Shown here one piece after another: positions 1 through 7,590 of a DNA stretch of 52,714 nucleotides; positions within the stretch are counted from its first letter, which is position 1; each line of letters opens with the position of its first letter. Location of the stretch: contig CAJOFA010000012.1 of assembly GCA_905233985.1 (NCBI GenBank), positions 1-52,714 of the forward strand. Reading direction: 5' to 3'. Below the pieces are notes generated by a model. It had not been told where the DNA came from and did no database searches. It saw only the letters and a program-made list of their open reading frames with translations. This DNA is from an uncultured Prevotella sp. Lineage in GTDB: Bacteria > Bacteroidota > Bacteroidia > Bacteroidales > Bacteroidaceae. The position numbers and the translations under genes are program-made.

Positions 1-89
1 CAACCATTAAGTGTTAAAAATCAAAAGTTGCTGAAAATGAACGTTTTACAAATGGATGGTATTAGATATTCATGGTTGTTTATACCCGT

Positions 90-641
90 TTAGATACAAC
101 GGGAAAATGCTTCACGGCCAATACTTGTTACAGTGTTAGGAATAATTGCAGATTTCAAACTGCTGCACCCCCAAAAAGTCCAATCATTTATACAGCTAAC
201 GTTGGGAATAGCTATTTCCGACAAGCTGCTACAGAACATGAATGCAGACATGCCAATACTCGTTACTGTATAGGGAATAGTTATTGATGTCAATCCACTA
301 CATCCATTGAAAGCGTATGTTCCAATACTGGTTACACTATTAGGAATGGTGACGGATAGTAGTTCTGTACAACCCTTGAACGCCTCATCCCCGATGCTCG
401 TTACAGTGTAGGTTTTGTCCTCATAGGTTACAGTACTGGGAATCTTCACATTTCCTGTGTATTCATTATACGAGCTTGAATAAGTACCCCGATATGTGAT
501 AGCCACTTCTGTTTCGCTCGTTTTCAAACAATACAACACACCATCGGTGGAATTTGGAACCTGAAAGTCATGGGCAGATGCCCTTGCTCCAACCATGCTC
601 ATGAGCACGGTGAGCAGAATTGTTAATTTAAACTGTTTCAT
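90..641 (-). CDS. BspA-like leucine-rich repeat secreted protein
   Basis: Residues 1-23 form a signal peptide (basic start, hydrophobic core, ending near ASA). After a short beta-rich region (about 30-75) come four and a half LRR_5/BspA-type repeats of about 23 residues, with the pattern VTSIG-x-x-AF-x-x-C-x-x-L-x-x-x-x-IPN. Such proteins are exported, and in oral and gut Bacteroidales they can be surface adhesins; that role is inference here. The gene is short for the family and stops (TAA) in the middle of a repeat, right after AFSRCI. The 89 bases beyond the stop carry no further repeats in any frame, so the protein is either naturally short or a truncated remnant. Confidence 0.75.
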   Translation of the reverse strand: MKQFKLTILLTVLMSMVGARASAHDFQVPNSTDGVLYCLKTSETEVAITYRGTYSSSYNEYTGNVKIPSTVTYEDKTYTVTSIGDEAFKGCTELLSVTIPNSVTSIGTYAFNGCSGLTSITIPYTVTSIGMSAFMFCSSLSEIAIPNVSCINDWTFWGCSSLKSAIIPNTVTSIGREAFSRCI

Positions 642-711
642 TGTATAAAATGTTTATTGATTAAATGTTTGAATTATATAGAAAGCACTCTTTTTAGGCT
701 CTCCTTCTCTG

Positions 712-954
712 CTAGTCAATTATAATTAGAGGTAATCTTCCTAAATTGTTTCTTGATTGTAATTCTTTTTTTATTAAATTTCTTTCTGTATCATTTAATG
801 ATGATGTTGTTTCAAAATCTTCTGTAAAGATTTGGAACACATCATCTTCTTGGCGACCTTTTAAGCATACACTTTTACTTCCCAAAACAATTCTAACGTA
901 ATTCGTATAAGGAATAAATGATATATCGCTCATAATTCCATCTTTTTTCTGCAT
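712..954 (-). CDS. small hypothetical protein (80 aa)
   Basis: I do not recognise this protein. It is an AT-rich ORF of 80 residues with mixed charged and hydrophobic composition, no signal peptide and no membrane segment. A start at Met8 (ATG at 931-933) is equally possible, giving a 73-residue product. It lies on the same strand as the LRR gene and begins about 45 nt after the T-run of the structured RNA at 998-1323, so it could be downstream of that element. Its reality rests on ORF length and position only. Confidence 0.4.
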   Translation of the reverse strand: MQKKDGIMSDISFIPYTNYVRIVLGSKSVCLKGRQEDDVFQIFTEDFETTSSLNDTERNLIKKELQSRNNLGRLPLIIID

Positions 955-997
955 CCTCCCTTTGCAGGGTTAATAACAAATGGTTTCGCTGATATAC

Positions 998-1323
998 AAA
1001 AAAGAAGCGTGGGAGTTCTATCTGTTACTCGTCCCACGACTCGAGGCTCTGGCATTGCCCTAACAGTTGAACGAGCAACGCCGAAGCCCACGCCTGTATG
1101 TATATATACAAGATACCATTGCGTAACATGCCTATGGCGGCTGTCAGCAAAAGTTCTAGGATATTACATACCCATGGACGTCATTGCTGCAATGTTCTTG
1201 ACTGTTAGTTTGGAACTGCCAGATTCCGAGCCGTCAAGCACAAAGCGCGAGATAACGCCTTTTCCTATATATAGGTCCTCATCCCGTTGCTTCCACCCTT
1301 GGGCGTCGGCATTGTTCTGAGAA
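998..1323 (-). ncRNA. structured RNA element, copy A (unclassified)
   Basis: This is a minus-strand transcript candidate without a convincing ORF. It has a well-formed promoter: TACATTTG as the reverse complement of 1330-1337, and TTTG as the reverse complement of 1357-1360, 19 nt apart. The 3' part folds into an outer stem pairing 1087-1093 with 1007-1013, followed by a T-run at 997-1006. Inside lie two alternative helices, 1071-1079 with 1024-1032 and 1075-1082 with 1051-1058, which compete for the same GCAAC bases. The whole element matches the one at 11572-11876 in conserved blocks separated by variable loops. I cannot assign it to a known RNA family. Confidence 0.6.
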
Positions 1324-1329
1324 CAGGTG

Positions 1330-1360
1330 CAAATGTATGAAATAAATTTGATTCTGCAAA
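1330..1360 (-). promoter_or_regulatory. promoter of structured RNA copy A
   Basis: Read on the minus strand this has TTTG (1357-1360), a 19-nt spacer and TACATTTG (1330-1337), matching the Bacteroidetes TTTG/TAnnTTTG promoter. The predicted transcript starts near 1323. Confidence 0.6.
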
Positions 1361-1442
1361 ATAATTTTGGAAAAAGTTTACGGTATGCTAAGGATTCAAG
1401 GAATAAAAGGATAATTCCTTCGTTCCAAAATTCCCTAGAAAT

Positions 1443-1626
1443 AATGCCGTTTTTCCCGCGATAGTATTGCGGGGTCGCCGCAATATAGGCGCGGGGGTAC
1501 CCGCAATGGTATCGCGGGGGGTGCCGCAATTATATTAGGGCAAAGCCGCGCTTATATTGCGGCGAGGCCCTAATCATATTACGGCTTAGCCGCCCTTATT
1601 ATAAAGCATTCTGGCTAATATGCCGT
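1443..1626. repeat. GC-rich nested inverted repeats, MITE-like
   Basis: Two consecutive long imperfect hairpins lie in AT-rich surroundings. The arms 1456-1472 and 1501-1517 are reverse complements at 16 of 17 positions. The arms 1523-1541 and 1567-1585 are near-perfect 19-nt inverted repeats. Short motifs such as CCGCAAT and ATTGCGG recur throughout. Similar words TAATGCCGT (about 1442-1450) and TAATATGCCGT (about 1616-1626) bound the block and might be a decayed target duplication. No ORF fits. Confidence 0.55.
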
Positions 1627-1682
1627 CATGAATTTTTTTTGAAAAAATCGGGAAAAATGATACAACCTATTATTTTTTTTCG

Positions 1683-1690
1683 TACCTTTG
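1683..1690 (+). promoter_or_regulatory. -7 box of the HU-type gene
   Basis: TACCTTTG matches the Bacteroidetes -7 consensus. No clear TTTG sits at -33. The predicted leader of about 140 nt contains a 7-bp hairpin (ACCTTAC paired with GTAAGGT, about 1710-1733) and then a T-run near 1750-1765, which could act as an attenuator. Confidence 0.5.
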
Positions 1691-1835
1691 CACCGCTCAA
1701 TTAGAGCAGGACCTTACTAATCAATGGTAAGGTTCATAGCCCCGAGCATTTTTTTAATTTTTTTAGGGTAGTAGTCCCCAACCTTTGAGTGCGTCCCATC
1801 AAAAGGCTACAAAAAAATTAAAAAATATAGTTAAA

Positions 1836-2312
1836 ATGGAAATTAAAAGAGACTCTGGTTTCCGCATCAACTATTATAAGGTGCAGAACCAAAATTCAAA
1901 GTCCGAGTACTACGGAAAGTGGTACGGACGCACGCACATGCTCGGTACCACAGGTATCGAAGAACTGGCACAACGAATCCAGAACCGTTGTACCGTTCGT
2001 GAGTCAGATGTTCTGGCAGTGCTCACGGAGCTGTCTGATGCCATCGCAGAGATTCTGGCGGCTGGCTATCAGGTTCGTGTGCCTGGGTTGGGAATCTTCC
2101 ACACCACTGTCACCACCGAGCGTGCTGACAGTAAGGAGGAGTTTACGGACGCCAATATCAAGAAGCTAAACATCAAGTTCCGCGCCGAGCGTCCGCAGAC
2201 CCAGATGGGCAACCGAACGGCCACCGTGCTGAAGTACTGTAAGACTCCGGTCTTTATGGACTACACTCCACCGAAGAAGTCCAAGAAAGACGACGACACC
2301 CCGGAGCCGTAA
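1836..2312 (+). CDS. HU-related (HU-HIG type) DNA-binding protein
   Basis: This 158-residue protein matches the Bacteroidales HU-like family, in which a histone-like fold is extended at both ends. The middle (about residues 35-125) carries the HU pattern: a helical segment with regular Leu/Ile spacing, then VRVPGLGIFHTTV, which resembles the HU beta-arm entry. The C-terminus is a charged Lys/Asp/Pro tail. Members bind DNA without strong sequence preference and probably shape the nucleoid; many are multicopy. The ATG at 1836 is chosen because the upstream TTG extension is Lys/Asn-rich and adds nothing family-like. A strong terminator follows at 2337-2368, so the gene is probably monocistronic. 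Confidence 0.85.
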   Translation: MEIKRDSGFRINYYKVQNQNSKSEYYGKWYGRTHMLGTTGIEELAQRIQNRCTVRESDVLAVLTELSDAIAEILAAGYQVRVPGLGIFHTTVTTERADSKEEFTDANIKKLNIKFRAERPQTQMGNRTATVLKYCKTPVFMDYTPPKKSKKDDDTPEP

Positions 2313-2336
2313 GCCAGCCCCGATGTTGTAAACAAA

Positions 2337-2368
2337 GAAGAAAGCCCCTCGTCGGAGGGGCTTTCTTC
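2337..2368 (+). terminator. rho-independent terminator after the HU-type gene
   Basis: A 14-bp perfect stem (2337-2350 with 2355-2368) with loop GTCG; its 3' arm ends in CTTTCTTC followed by TT. Confidence 0.85.
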
Positions 2369-2371
2369 TTA

Positions 2372-2398
2372 CATTTTGCTCACTTATTCGTACCTTTG
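2372..2398 (+). repeat. 27-bp promoter repeat, upstream copy
   Basis: A 27-bp sequence ending in TACCTTTG (2391-2398) is repeated exactly at 2578-2604. This copy sits immediately after the HU-gene terminator and 228 bp before the XRE-cupin start codon. Confidence 0.75.
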
Positions 2399-2420
2399 AG
2401 CTTTCAGCCCTTAGGTTCTT

Positions 2421-2453
2421 TGACCAAAGGTACAAAGCGGCAAAGCCGAGCGG
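2421..2453 (+). repeat. 33-bp dispersed repeat, left copy
   Basis: It shares 27 contiguous bases (starting AAGGTACAAAG) plus TGACC with the inverted copy at 4979-5012. The two copies bracket the XRE-cupin and acyl-CoA synthetase genes. Confidence 0.7.
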
Positions 2454-2490
2454 GCTGCACCTCGGGAAAACTCAAATAATCTTCGATTTA

Positions 2491-2522
2491 TTTGGTTTTT
2501 CGCTCAGTTTGCACTACCTTTG
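2491..2522 (+). promoter_or_regulatory. internal promoter candidate upstream of XRE-cupin gene
   Basis: TTTG (2491-2494), a 20-nt spacer and TACCTTTG (2515-2522). This is the second of three promoter-like sequences before the operon. Confidence 0.5.
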
Positions 2523-2572
2523 ACTTTGTCGAAGGTACTTTCGCTCGAAAATGAAAGAAAAATATATTTTCC

Positions 2573-2604
2573 TTTTGCATTTTGCTCACTTATTCGTACC
2601 TTTG
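2573..2604 (+). promoter_or_regulatory. proximal promoter of the XRE-cupin operon
   Basis: TTTTG (2573-2577), a 19-nt spacer and TACCTTTG (2597-2604). The predicted leader is only about 15 nt before ATG 2626. The downstream part is the second exact copy of the 27-bp repeat. Confidence 0.7.
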
Positions 2605-2625
2605 CAGCCAAATTGTTTTCTAGAC

Positions 2626-3219
2626 ATGACTAAGAATAACACTAACAACACGGTTGTAGGTTCCAAAATCAAAGGGATTAGGGAATCAAAGAACCTCACC
2701 ATTGAGGAGATTGCAGAGCGTAGTGGTCTGACAACAGACCAGATTACTTCTATTGAAAACGACGAGAACCTGCCCTCGCTGGGCCCGCTGATCAAGATAG
2801 CACGTGCCCTGGGAGTGAGATTGGGTACGTTTATGGATGACAATGATGCACTGGGCCCGGTTGTGACCCGTGCCAAGGACCGTGAGGCAGAGAGCAGCAT
2901 CAGCTTCTCGAATGGTGCCACTGATGCCCGCAAGCACATGGAGTATCACCCTCTGGCTCAGCAGAAGGCTGGACGACACATGGAGCCGTTTGTCATTGAC
3001 ATCAACCCCGAGGAGGCCCCTGAGTTCCAGCTCTCAGCACACGAGGGTGAGGAGTTCATCTACGTGATGCAGGGCGAGGTGGAGATTGTATATGGCAAGG
3101 ACACCTACACGCTGAAGGAGGGTGACAGCATCTTCTACGACTCCATTGTGAAGCACCACGTACACGGTGCCCCAGGCAAGTCAGCGAAGATTCTTGCAGT
3201 GGTTTATATTCCGTTTTAA
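2626..3219 (+). CDS. XRE-family regulator with C-terminal cupin domain
   Basis: This 197-residue protein has an N-terminal HTH_3/XRE domain (about residues 12-65, with a canonical recognition segment ERSGLTTDQITSIEN). A cupin_2 barrel occupies about 115-190, with an EGEEFIYVMQGEVE first motif and a HHVHGAPG second motif. This PuuR-like layout typically binds an operator through the HTH and senses a small ligand through the cupin. The ATG at 2626 is chosen because the proximal promoter lies just upstream and would exclude the longer reading. An acyl-CoA synthetase starts 9 nt after the stop, so regulator and enzyme are co-transcribed, and the ligand may be related to that enzyme's substrate (inference). 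Confidence 0.9.
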   Translation: MTKNNTNNTVVGSKIKGIRESKNLTIEEIAERSGLTTDQITSIENDENLPSLGPLIKIARALGVRLGTFMDDNDALGPVVTRAKDREAESSISFSNGATDARKHMEYHPLAQQKAGRHMEPFVIDINPEEAPEFQLSAHEGEEFIYVMQGEVEIVYGKDTYTLKEGDSIFYDSIVKHHVHGAPGKSAKILAVVYIPF

Positions 3220-3228
3220 AAAATAAAA

Positions 3229-4956
3229 ATGAGCAACGTAAAATTAGATATGGCAGGCCGTCCCTTGCCTGACAGAACATACCCTGCTGAGACTGGCTCG
3301 GAGGGATACAAACTTTGGGAACGGACATTGGGTGAGTGGCTCGAATACTGGGCTGAGACAACGCCTGACAAGGAGTACATTGTATATAGTGACCGTGACC
3401 TGCGCTTTACTTGGTCAAAGTTCAATGAGCGTGTCGATAACCTGGCCAAGGGACTCATCAGCATTGGCGTGAAGAGGGGTTCCAATGTTGGCATCTGGGC
3501 CACAAACGTGCCTGACTGGCTGACATTCCTCTATGCTACGGCAAAGATTGGTGCGGTGCTGGTCACGGTGAACACCAACTACAAGCAGAACGAGCTGGAG
3601 TATCTGTGCAAGGACTCTGACATGGAGGTGCTCTGCATCACCGACGGCACATGGGACTGTAACTACGTCGATATGACGTACACCATGCTGCCTGAGCTAA
3701 AGACCTGTGAGCGCGGACACCTGAACAGTGAGCGTTTCCCCTACCTGAAGAACGTGGTTTATATTGGTATGGAGAAGTATCGCGGTATGTACAACACCGC
3801 TGAGCTGCTGCTGCTGGGACAGAACGTGGAGGATGAGACCCTGAACGAGATGAAGAAGCAGGTGAGCTGCTACGACGTCTGCAACATGCAGTACACCAGT
3901 GGCACCACGGGATTCCCCAAGGGTGTGATGCTGACTCACTATGGCATCTCCAACGACGGATACTTCACAGGAGAGAACATGGGCTTCACACAGGACGACA
4001 AGCTCTGTGTCTGCGTGCCCCTGTTCCACTGCTTCGGTGTGGTGCTGGCCACAATGAACTGCCTTACACACGGCTGTACCGAGGTGATGGTTGAGAAGTT
4101 TGACCCGCTGGTGGTGCTGGCCTCTATCCATAAGGAACGCTGCACGGCTGTCTATGGTGTGCCCACCATGTTCATTGCCGAGCTGAACCACCCCATGTTC
4201 TCCATGTTTGACATGAGTTGTCTGCGTACGGGCATCATGGCTGGAAGCCTCTGTCCTGTGGAGCTGATGAAGCAGGTAAGCGAAAAAATGTATATGACCA
4301 TCACCAGCGTCTATGGACTCACGGAGAGCTCACCTGGCATGACACAGACCTGCCTGAACGACACCTTTGAGCAGCGCTGCACCACTGTGGGACGTGACTT
4401 CCCTTTTGTGGAGGTGAAGGTGCTTGACCCTGAAACGGGCGAGGAGTGTCCTGTAGGTGTACAGGGTGAGATGTGCTGCAGGGGTTTCAACGTCATGAAG
4501 GGCTACTACAAGAACCCTGAGGCCACAGCAGAGGTCATTGACAAAAACGGATTCCTGCACTCTGGAGACCTGGGTGTGAAGGACGAGGAGGGCTTCTACA
4601 AGATTACTGGCCGCATCAAGGACATGATTATACGTGGTGGTGAGAACATCTACCCACGCGAGATTGAGGAGTTCCTCTACCACATGCCTGGCATACGCGA
4701 CGTGCAGGTGGCTGCTGTCCCCTCCAAGAAATATGGTGAGGCCGTGGGTGCCTTCATCATCCTGGAGGAGGGTGTCAAGATGACTGCTGAGGACGTGCAG
4801 CTGTTCTGTCGTGGCAAGATTGCCCGCTACAAGATTCCCAAGTATGTGTTCTTCATTGACCAGTTCCCCCTGACCGGTTCAGGCAAGATCCAGAAGTTCA
4901 AACTCAAGGAGATGAGCCTGAAGCTGTGTGAAGAACAAGGCATCGAGGTTGTTTAA
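3229..4956 (+). CDS. AMP-forming acyl-CoA synthetase (FadD-like)
   Basis: At 575 residues this is a full-length ANL-superfamily adenylating enzyme. The P-loop-like motif [11 protein letters not shown] lies at about 222-232. YGLTESSPG (about 362) and SGDLG with the hinge motif [21 protein letters not shown] (about 445-482) follow. The catalytic C-terminal Lys motif GSGKIQK is near 553-559. Such enzymes activate a carboxylic acid with ATP and transfer it to CoA; the overall type resembles medium/long-chain fatty acyl-CoA ligases, but chain-length preference cannot be read from sequence. It is co-transcribed with the preceding XRE-cupin regulator (9-nt gap). No other beta-oxidation genes are nearby, which argues for membrane-lipid recycling or salvage of exogenous acids. 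Confidence 0.9.
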   Translation: MSNVKLDMAGRPLPDRTYPAETGSEGYKLWERTLGEWLEYWAETTPDKEYIVYSDRDLRFTWSKFNERVDNLAKGLISIGVKRGSNVGIWATNVPDWLTFLYATAKIGAVLVTVNTNYKQNELEYLCKDSDMEVLCITDGTWDCNYVDMTYTMLPELKTCERGHLNSERFPYLKNVVYIGMEKYRGMYNTAELLLLGQNVEDETLNEMKKQVSCYDVCNMQYTSGTTGFPKGVMLTHYGISNDGYFTGENMGFTQDDKLCVCVPLFHCFGVVLATMNCLTHGCTEVMVEKFDPLVVLASIHKERCTAVYGVPTMFIAELNHPMFSMFDMSCLRTGIMAGSLCPVELMKQVSEKMYMTITSVYGLTESSPGMTQTCLNDTFEQRCTTVGRDFPFVEVKVLDPETGEECPVGVQGEMCCRGFNVMKGYYKNPEATAEVIDKNGFLHSGDLGVKDEEGFYKITGRIKDMIIRGGENIYPREIEEFLYHMPGIRDVQVAAVPSKKYGEAVGAFIILEEGVKMTAEDVQLFCRGKIARYKIPKYVFFIDQFPLTGSGKIQKFKLKEMSLKLCEEQGIEVV

Positions 4957-4978
4957 GAATCTCTAGTCTCTAAACTCT

Positions 4979-5012
4979 CCGCTCGGCTTTGCCGCTTTGT
5001 ACCTTCAGGTCA
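4979..5012 (-). repeat. 34-bp dispersed repeat, inverted right copy
   Basis: The reverse complement matches 2421-2453: 27 contiguous identical bases plus TGACC. It lies between convergent genes, next to a CTCAACT-type simple repeat at about 5015-5046. Confidence 0.7.
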
Positions 5013-5014
5013 AA

Positions 5015-5046
5015 AATCTCTCAACTCTCAACCCTCAACTCTCAAC
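5015..5046. repeat. degenerate CTCAACT tandem repeat
   Basis: Four to five imperfect 7-mers of the CTCAACT type fill the gap between the convergent acyl-CoA synthetase and histidine kinase genes, abutting the kinase stop codon. Confidence 0.6.
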
Positions 5047-6197
5047 TATTTAGAGGACATTTCAATACGGAAGGTCGTACCCTTGCCAAGTTCTGACTGC
5101 TTGACAAAGATACGGCCTTTATGATACTCCTCCACTATGCGGCGGGCTAGTGAGAGACCAAGTCCCCAGCCGCGTTTCTTGGTGGTAAAGCCAGGAGTGA
5201 AGACGCTCTTAATGTCTTTCTTCTTGATGCCCTTACCCGTGTCCTGAACCTCAATGACCACTTGGTCACCCTCATCCATCAGCGTCAGGGTAATGGTGCC
5301 TGCACCCTCCATCGCATCAACAGCATTCTTGCAGAGGTTCTCAATAACCCACTCGAAGAGGGAGGCATTCATGCGGACAATCACCTCATGGTCAGGGAAT
5401 TGGCGAATCATCTGTACCTTACTGGAAGTGCGGCGATCCATGTAGGCAATGACATGCTCCAGCACCTCGTTCATGGAGGACTCAACAGGCTCTGGCAGAG
5501 AACCTATCTTGGAGAAACGCTCAGCTATACGCTCCAGACGCTTCACATCCTGTGACATCTCTGGTATCATCTCATCCTCAGGATAAGTCTCTTTCAGCAT
5601 CTCCGTCCAAGCCATCAGGCTGGAGATGGGCGTACCCAACTGGTGGGCAGTCTCCTTTGACAAGCCTACCCAGACCTTGTTCTGCTCGGCACGCTTTGAG
5701 GACAGCAGGGCAAAGATGGCCACCACCACAAACACCAGCACAATGCCTAACTGCACATAGGGCCAGGCTGACAGACGTTTCAGCATGATGGACTCGTCAT
5801 AGCACACCACGTCATAGTCTGTAGAGTCGCCGTAGAGAATCTTGATGGCATTACCACTACGCTGCATACGCTGGCCAAAGTCAGCCAGATAGGCTGTTGT
5901 GTCTTTGCGGCTGATGTCAATATTGCTGAAGTCTATCACATCGCCGGCACTGCTCATCACCACCACGGGGATGGTGCTATTGCTCTTAATAACGCTGAGT
6001 GCCAATGAGATATCATCGTCAGGACCTGCAGCATTGATAGAATGCATGGCATCGGCCCATACTTGCATCTTTGCACGCTCCTCGTTTAGCAAGTCACGCA
6101 CAAGCAGATGGGAAATCAGCAGTGAGGCAACAGCAATCACCACCGCCGCCACTACTAACACAATTTTTACCTGTCGGATTCTATCAGTCCACTGCAT
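5046..6197 (-). CDS. orphan membrane sensor histidine kinase
   Basis: This 383-residue protein has two membrane segments (about 10-33 and 145-165) bracketing a periplasmic sensor region of about 110 residues without a recognisable named domain. The HisKA helix follows, with phospho-acceptor His185 in KETAHQLGTPISSL. The HATPase_c domain has an N-box (NLCKNAVDAM), G1 (DTGKGI) and G2 (GWGLGLS). TP in the H-box and the GFTTK lid are typical. It should autophosphorylate on His185 in response to an envelope signal. No response regulator lies beside it, so the partner is elsewhere. It follows the SpmA/B-like gene on the same strand after 113 nt containing a tandem 20-bp repeat. Confidence 0.92.
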   Translation of the reverse strand: MQWTDRIRQVKIVLVVAAVVIAVASLLISHLLVRDLLNEERAKMQVWADAMHSINAAGPDDDISLALSVIKSNSTIPVVVMSSAGDVIDFSNIDISRKDTTAYLADFGQRMQRSGNAIKILYGDSTDYDVVCYDESIMLKRLSAWPYVQLGIVLVFVVVAIFALLSSKRAEQNKVWVGLSKETAHQLGTPISSLMAWTEMLKETYPEDEMIPEMSQDVKRLERIAERFSKIGSLPEPVESSMNEVLEHVIAYMDRRTSSKVQMIRQFPDHEVIVRMNASLFEWVIENLCKNAVDAMEGAGTITLTLMDEGDQVVIEVQDTGKGIKKKDIKSVFTPGFTTKKRGWGLGLSLARRIVEEYHKGRIFVKQSELGKGTTFRIEMSSK

Positions 6198-6256
6198 ACC
6201 TATATATAACGGCAGGAATCGGGATTTATTGCAGTGTCCGTCAGTTTCCCCTTCTC

Positions 6257-6299
6257 ATGTGCCCGCTGGTTTCCCCTCCATGTGCCCGCTGGTTTCCCC
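6257..6299. repeat. tandem duplication of a 20-bp unit
   Basis: Twenty identical bases (starting ATGTGCCCGCTGG) occur at 6257-6276 and 6280-6299. A partial third copy (GTCAGTTTCCCC) lies just upstream at about 6239-6251. It sits in the leader between the SpmA/B-like gene and the histidine kinase. Confidence 0.75.
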
Positions 6300-6310
6300 G
6301 GCGGGTTCTG

Positions 6311-7540
6311 TCATCCGAAGAAGAAATAGCTAATAAATACCGCTGCTATCATACCTGCAATGTCGGCAGACAGTCCACAGGTCACAGAGTAACGGTACTT
6401 CTTGATGCCCACACTACCGAAATAGACAGCAAGAATATAGAATGTCGTGTCGGTACAACCCTGCAGCACACTGGACAAGTGACCAATGAACGAGTCAGGA
6501 CCAAAGTGCGAGAAATTCTCCAGCATCATGCCACGTGCTCCAGGGCCGCTGAGTGGCTTCATCAGTGCTACAGGTAGTGCTCCCACGAAGTCACTGTTCA
6601 GTCCGATGGCTTCTACACCCGCCTCAACAGTGTGTTGTAACATCTGCAGACCACCCGATGCACGGAACAATCCTACAGCAACAAGGATGGCAACAACGTA
6701 TGGTATGAGCGTCACTGCCACATGGAAGCCACCCTTTGCTCCCTCGATAAACGAGTTATAGACATTGATTTTCTTATGCCACCCCGAATAGATGAAGATC
6801 ATGATGGCACCAAGAATCATCACACTGGTGAGCACACGGCAGAAACTCTGCATCTGCTGGTTGTCCATGCCCAGAATGAAGGTGAACAACCCTGCCACAA
6901 ACACCGCGATGATGAGAAACAACGCCATAATGTAGCGGTTGAACAGGTTGATGCGCTGATAGATGGAGCATACGATGAGACCCACAATGGTAGAGCACAA
7001 CGACGTGAGCAGCAGGGGGATGAACACATCCGTAGGGTCAGCAGCTCCTGCCTTGGCTCGGTAGGCCATAATGGAAATGGGAATGATGGTAATGCCCGAC
7101 GTGTTGAGCGTCAGGAACATAATCATTGAGTTTGATGCTGTATCTTTCTTCTCATTGATGCTCTGCAGCTCCTGCATCGCCTTCAGGCCCATAGGTGTGG
7201 CGGCATTGTCCAAGCCCAGCATGTTGGCCGAGATGTTCATGAAGATGGCACCCAGGGCAGGGTGGCCTTTGGGAATATCGGGAAACAGTCGGGTGAGCAC
7301 CGGACTCAGCAGGTTAGCCAGCTTATTGATAAGCCCGCTGTCCTCGCCAATCTTCAGAATACCCATCCACAGCGTCAGCGTGCCCGTCAGTCCCAGACAC
7401 ATCTCGAAGCCGTCTTTCGACATGTTGAATGTAGAGTCCATCATGGCGGGCAACGCCTCGAAGTCGCCAAAGAACAACTTGATGACGCCCACCACCACGC
7501 CAATGAAGAACAACGCAATCCAGATATAATTTAATGCCAT
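6311..7540 (-). CDS. SpmA-SpmB fusion (nucleoside-recognition/Gate domain membrane protein)
   Basis: This 409-residue polytopic membrane protein has roughly eight to ten hydrophobic segments. The N-terminal half matches spore maturation protein A, with the GHPALGAIFMNISANMLGL-type block and N/DNAATPMG. The C-terminal half matches SpmB, with GGFHVAVTLIPYVVAILVAVG and ALPVALMKPLSGPGARGMM. Two Gate domains are therefore joined in one chain. In endospore formers SpmA and SpmB are separate and affect spore core dehydration. In non-sporulating Bacteroidetes the fusion is common and its substrate is unknown; a transport role is inferred from the fold. Its promoter lies at about 7591-7598, divergent from lptB. 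Confidence 0.88.
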   Translation of the reverse strand: MALNYIWIALFFIGVVVGVIKLFFGDFEALPAMMDSTFNMSKDGFEMCLGLTGTLTLWMGILKIGEDSGLINKLANLLSPVLTRLFPDIPKGHPALGAIFMNISANMLGLDNAATPMGLKAMQELQSINEKKDTASNSMIMFLTLNTSGITIIPISIMAYRAKAGAADPTDVFIPLLLTSLCSTIVGLIVCSIYQRINLFNRYIMALFLIIAVFVAGLFTFILGMDNQQMQSFCRVLTSVMILGAIMIFIYSGWHKKINVYNSFIEGAKGGFHVAVTLIPYVVAILVAVGLFRASGGLQMLQHTVEAGVEAIGLNSDFVGALPVALMKPLSGPGARGMMLENFSHFGPDSFIGHLSSVLQGCTDTTFYILAVYFGSVGIKKYRYSVTCGLSADIAGMIAAVFISYFFFG

Positions 7541-7590
7541 AGCTTAATCTTTTTTATTCCTTTTATATATACGCGCGCAAAAAATATCTG

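Noticed and set aside
998..1323. tmRNA, RNase P RNA or 6S RNA
   Set aside because: There is no tRNA-like end, tag ORF or P-region signature, and two paralogous copies in one window argue against single-copy housekeeping RNAs.
1164..1529. 121-aa minus-strand ORF over copy A and the GC-rich block
   Set aside because: It spans the promoter and unrelated repeat DNA, with no recognisable domain and no homologue in the matching region of copy B.
6311..7540. Evidence of sporulation
   Set aside because: SpmA/B fusions are common in non-sporulating Bacteroidetes and no other sporulation gene is present.
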